Assembly: GCA_023807065.1 (NCBI GenBank)
Contig: JAJJLU010000334.1
Location: forward strand, 1-64,000
Length of the DNA: 64,000 bases
Source: Isotricha intestinalis
Taxonomy: Eukaryota; Ciliophora; Litostomatea; Vestibuliferida; Isotrichidae
Direction of reading: 5' to 3'
How positions within the stretch are numbered: the first letter of the stretch is position 1; the number at the start of each line of letters is the position of its first letter. Shown piece by piece: positions 62,278-64,000 of the stretch. The notes below the pieces were generated by a model. That model made no database searches. It was not told the DNA's origin and saw only the letters and a list, made by a program, of their open reading frames with translations. The position numbers and the translations under genes are program-made.

Positions 62278-64000
62278 ATGAAATCTCCATTTGATGAAAA
62301 AAATTCTGATAATATAAATGAAGATTATGGATTTGAAGTTGGATTACAATTACAAAATAATCCTTTTGAATTTTGTCAATCAAATGAAAAAGAAGAAATG
62401 AAAGAAACAGTTTTAGATAATATTATAAGGCAATCATCAATAATTAAAGTAAATGAAATTAATAATAATATTAATAATAATAATAATAATAATAATTTTG
62501 AAAATACTTCAATTATTTCTCCGAATGAAATGGGAGAAATATTAAAAAATTTAAAAAAAAGTAATTTAATTTCAAATGAAAAATTTATGGATTTATCTCA
62601 TGAAAATGAATATTTAAAAGTAAGAGAATTAAGAAAAGTGAAAAATGAGACTTTTAATACTTATTTACAGTCAATTAATTATCAAGAAATTCAAAACTTA
62701 ACTAATTATATTTTAAATAAAATTCATTTTAATATTAATGAAAATAATAATTCAAATTCAATTGACCCTTGTGTTGGAATTTTTAGATTAGTTGAAGCAA
62801 GTTTTGGTTTTAATAATCATAAAATCAATGAAATGAAACAAAAATTAAATTTATTAAGTGATTATAATTTTTATAGAAGAGTTAAAGGAGATGGAAATTG
62901 CTTTTATAGAGCAATTATTTTTAAATATTTAGAAATTATAATTTTTAATAATAATATTGAATTAATGAAAGATTTAATTTTTGATGTTGAAGAATGTTTT
63001 GAGGATAAAATAATAAAAAATAAATTAAATATAGGAACTACAGATTTTATAAAACCTTCTTTAGTAAAAAATATTTTAACTTCAATATTTTTTTCAATGA
63101 GAAAAAATGATCTTTTAAAAGCATATAAATTATTATATATTTCAATTAATACTTGCAAAAAATTTGATATGGGATTAATTCTTTATTTTAGATATGTTCT
63201 TTATAAATATATTAATGAAAATAAAAATAAATTATATACTAAAGATTTCGGAGTTAAAATTGGAAATTTACTTCCTGGTGAATATGAAATTGATGATGGA
63301 AAATTTTTATTTGATGAATTTTATGAAAATTATCTTTTAAAATTATTTAATGATGCAGAAAAAATTATTATTTATTTAACTCCTTTTGTTTTTCCTATTA
63401 AATTAAATATTATTTTATATGATGGAAAACAAAAAGACATATTTCAAGAATTTTATTCTCCTGGAAATAAGAATAATAATTATATAATTACATTATTAAA
63501 TAAAAAGGTTCATTATGAAATTATTTATAGTAATATTGAATTTAATAATTTTGGTCACATTTTACAATCATTCATTAATAATCAAATAAAACCAAGATGC
63601 TTACCTAGAAATTATATGAATTACAATTTAAATAATAACAATTTTAATAATAATAATAATTATCAAGATTTACTTCATTTAAATGATAACATTCAAAAAA
63701 AAAATAATCAACAAGGTCAATATAATCAAACTAATTTTCAAAATATACTTAATAATAATAATAATTGTAATAATGCATTTATTTCATCCAATCCTTCTGC
63801 CCAAACATTCAACAATAATATACAAATTAATTCACAAAATCAAGATATAAATAGTTTTTTTATTGAGGAAAAAGAAAATGAAACTGAAGTTAATAATACT
63901 AATCAAATGAATTATAATCAAAATAATAATCAAATGAATTATAATCAAAATAATAATCAAATGAATTATAATCAAAATAATAATCAAATGAATTATAATC
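62278..64000 (+). CDS. Otubain-type deubiquitinase (peptidase C65), 3' end cut by window
   Basis: The ATG is at 62278 and the frame runs off the right edge (574 residues visible). The OTU/C65 core begins near 200 with RVKGDGNCFYRA: Asp205 and nucleophile Cys208. The middle holds long helices (DMGLILYFRYVLYKYINENK then KLYTKDFGVKIGNLLP). The catalytic His lies in KVHYEIIYS, His412. This D-x-x-C...H-Y-x-I/E-x-Y arrangement is the otubain triad. Otubains remove ubiquitin, often Lys48-linked. The first 200 residues are an atypically long N-terminal extension, and after 430 comes an Asn/Gln-rich tail ending in tandem repeats. Length and tail exceed typical otubains (about 270-300). Confidence 0.88.
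   Translation, partial: MKSPFDEKNSDNINEDYGFEVGLQLQNNPFEFCQSNEKEEMKETVLDNIIRQSSIIKVNEINNNINNNNNNNNFENTSIISPNEMGEILKNLKKSNLISNEKFMDLSHENEYLKVRELRKVKNETFNTYLQSINYQEIQNLTNYILNKIHFNINENNNSNSIDPCVGIFRLVEASFGFNNHKINEMKQKLNLLSDYNFYRRVKGDGNCFYRAIIFKYLEIIIFNNNIELMKDLIFDVEECFEDKIIKNKLNIGTTDFIKPSLVKNILTSIFFSMRKNDLLKAYKLLYISINTCKKFDMGLILYFRYVLYKYINENKNKLYTKDFGVKIGNLLPGEYEIDDGKFLFDEFYENYLLKLFNDAEKIIIYLTPFVFPIKLNIILYDGKQKDIFQEFYSPGNKNNNYIITLLNKKVHYEIIYSNIEFNNFGHILQSFINNQIKPRCLPRNYMNYNLNNNNFNNNNNYQDLLHLNDNIQKKNNQQGQYNQTNFQNILNNNNNCNNAFISSNPSAQTFNNNIQINSQNQDINSFFIEEKENETEVNNTNQMNYNQNNNQMNYNQNNNQMNYNQNNNQMNYN
63901..64000 (+). repeat. 27-nt tandem repeat in otubain tail
   Basis: The 27-nt unit encodes NQMNYNQNN and repeats perfectly about 3.7 times until the window ends; the full copy number is unknown. 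It is a coding microsatellite in the Asn/Gln-rich tail. Confidence 0.92.

Noticed and set aside
1..64000. tRNA, rRNA, snRNA, CRISPR, transposon or telomere repeats
   Set aside because: Scanned by eye for GC-rich structured islands, direct-repeat arrays and terminal repeats; none found, but a covariance-model search was not possible.

Overview
This window looks like nuclear DNA of a very A+T-rich protist, most plausibly a ciliate macronuclear chromosome that uses the standard genetic code. This rests on four things. Every gene type is eukaryotic (NEK and CK1 kinases, TRAPP subunit, U1A/U2B''-type snRNP protein, cyclins, SEC14, otubain, IQCH-like and MORN proteins). Proteins are very rich in Asn, Lys and Ile, with poly-Asn tracts. 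Introns are tiny (seven reconstructed, 25-30 nt, GT...AG). The mix of a multi-membrane PAS receptor pair, Mei2-like RRM proteins and many coiled-coil/IQ proteins is ciliate-like. Most genes end in TAA, some in TGA and one in TAG, and Gln is written CAA, so I see no Tetrahymena- or Paramecium-type stop reassignment in intact genes. The organism call is inference; a litostome (rumen-type) or other standard-code ciliate would fit.

Layout. 1-313: 5' part of a cyclic-nucleotide-binding-like gene, frame-shifted. 998-12141: an Asn-rich protein, a NEK kinase with a long poly-Asn tail, a Mei2-like RRM protein (one intron), a Trf4-type non-canonical poly(A) polymerase and a basic protein. 12498-27252: a membrane-anchored pepsin-like protease, a frame-shifted casein kinase 1, coiled-coil proteins, a small four-span membrane protein and an IQCH-like protein. 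27369-41193: two very large PAS/multi-membrane receptor-like proteins of the same architecture, with two smaller genes between them. 41307-46008: TRAPP Trs33/TRAPPC6, U1A/U2B'', a decayed protein-kinase relic, a small acylated protein and an IQ protein with PP1-docking motifs. 46799-54298: an intron-containing small protein, two cyclins, an RMC1-like trafficking protein, small unknown genes and decayed reading frames. 54594-64000: an intron-containing small protein, a myristoylated MORN protein, a second acylated protein, a second Mei2-like protein, SEC14, a coiled-coil protein and an otubain-type deubiquitinase cut by the window end.

Genes lie on both strands with 50-1500 nt spacers. Several divergent pairs share spacers of only 65-140 nt. 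There are no operons, and I found no rRNA, tRNA, CRISPR array, transposon or telomere. Functional themes are membrane trafficking (TRAPPC6, RMC1, SEC14, possible COPI-associated protein), RNA handling (two Mei2-like, U1A, Trf4), signalling and cell cycle (NEK, CK1, PAS receptors, two cyclins, candidate PP1 binders) and probable ciliary or cortical structure (IQCH-like, MORN, IQ and coiled-coil proteins). Nothing here convincingly forms a new multi-gene system. The points most worth checking are the tiny introns placed near gene 5' ends, single-base frame breaks in conserved domains, the kinase relic with TAA at Gln-like positions, and the paired PAS receptors.
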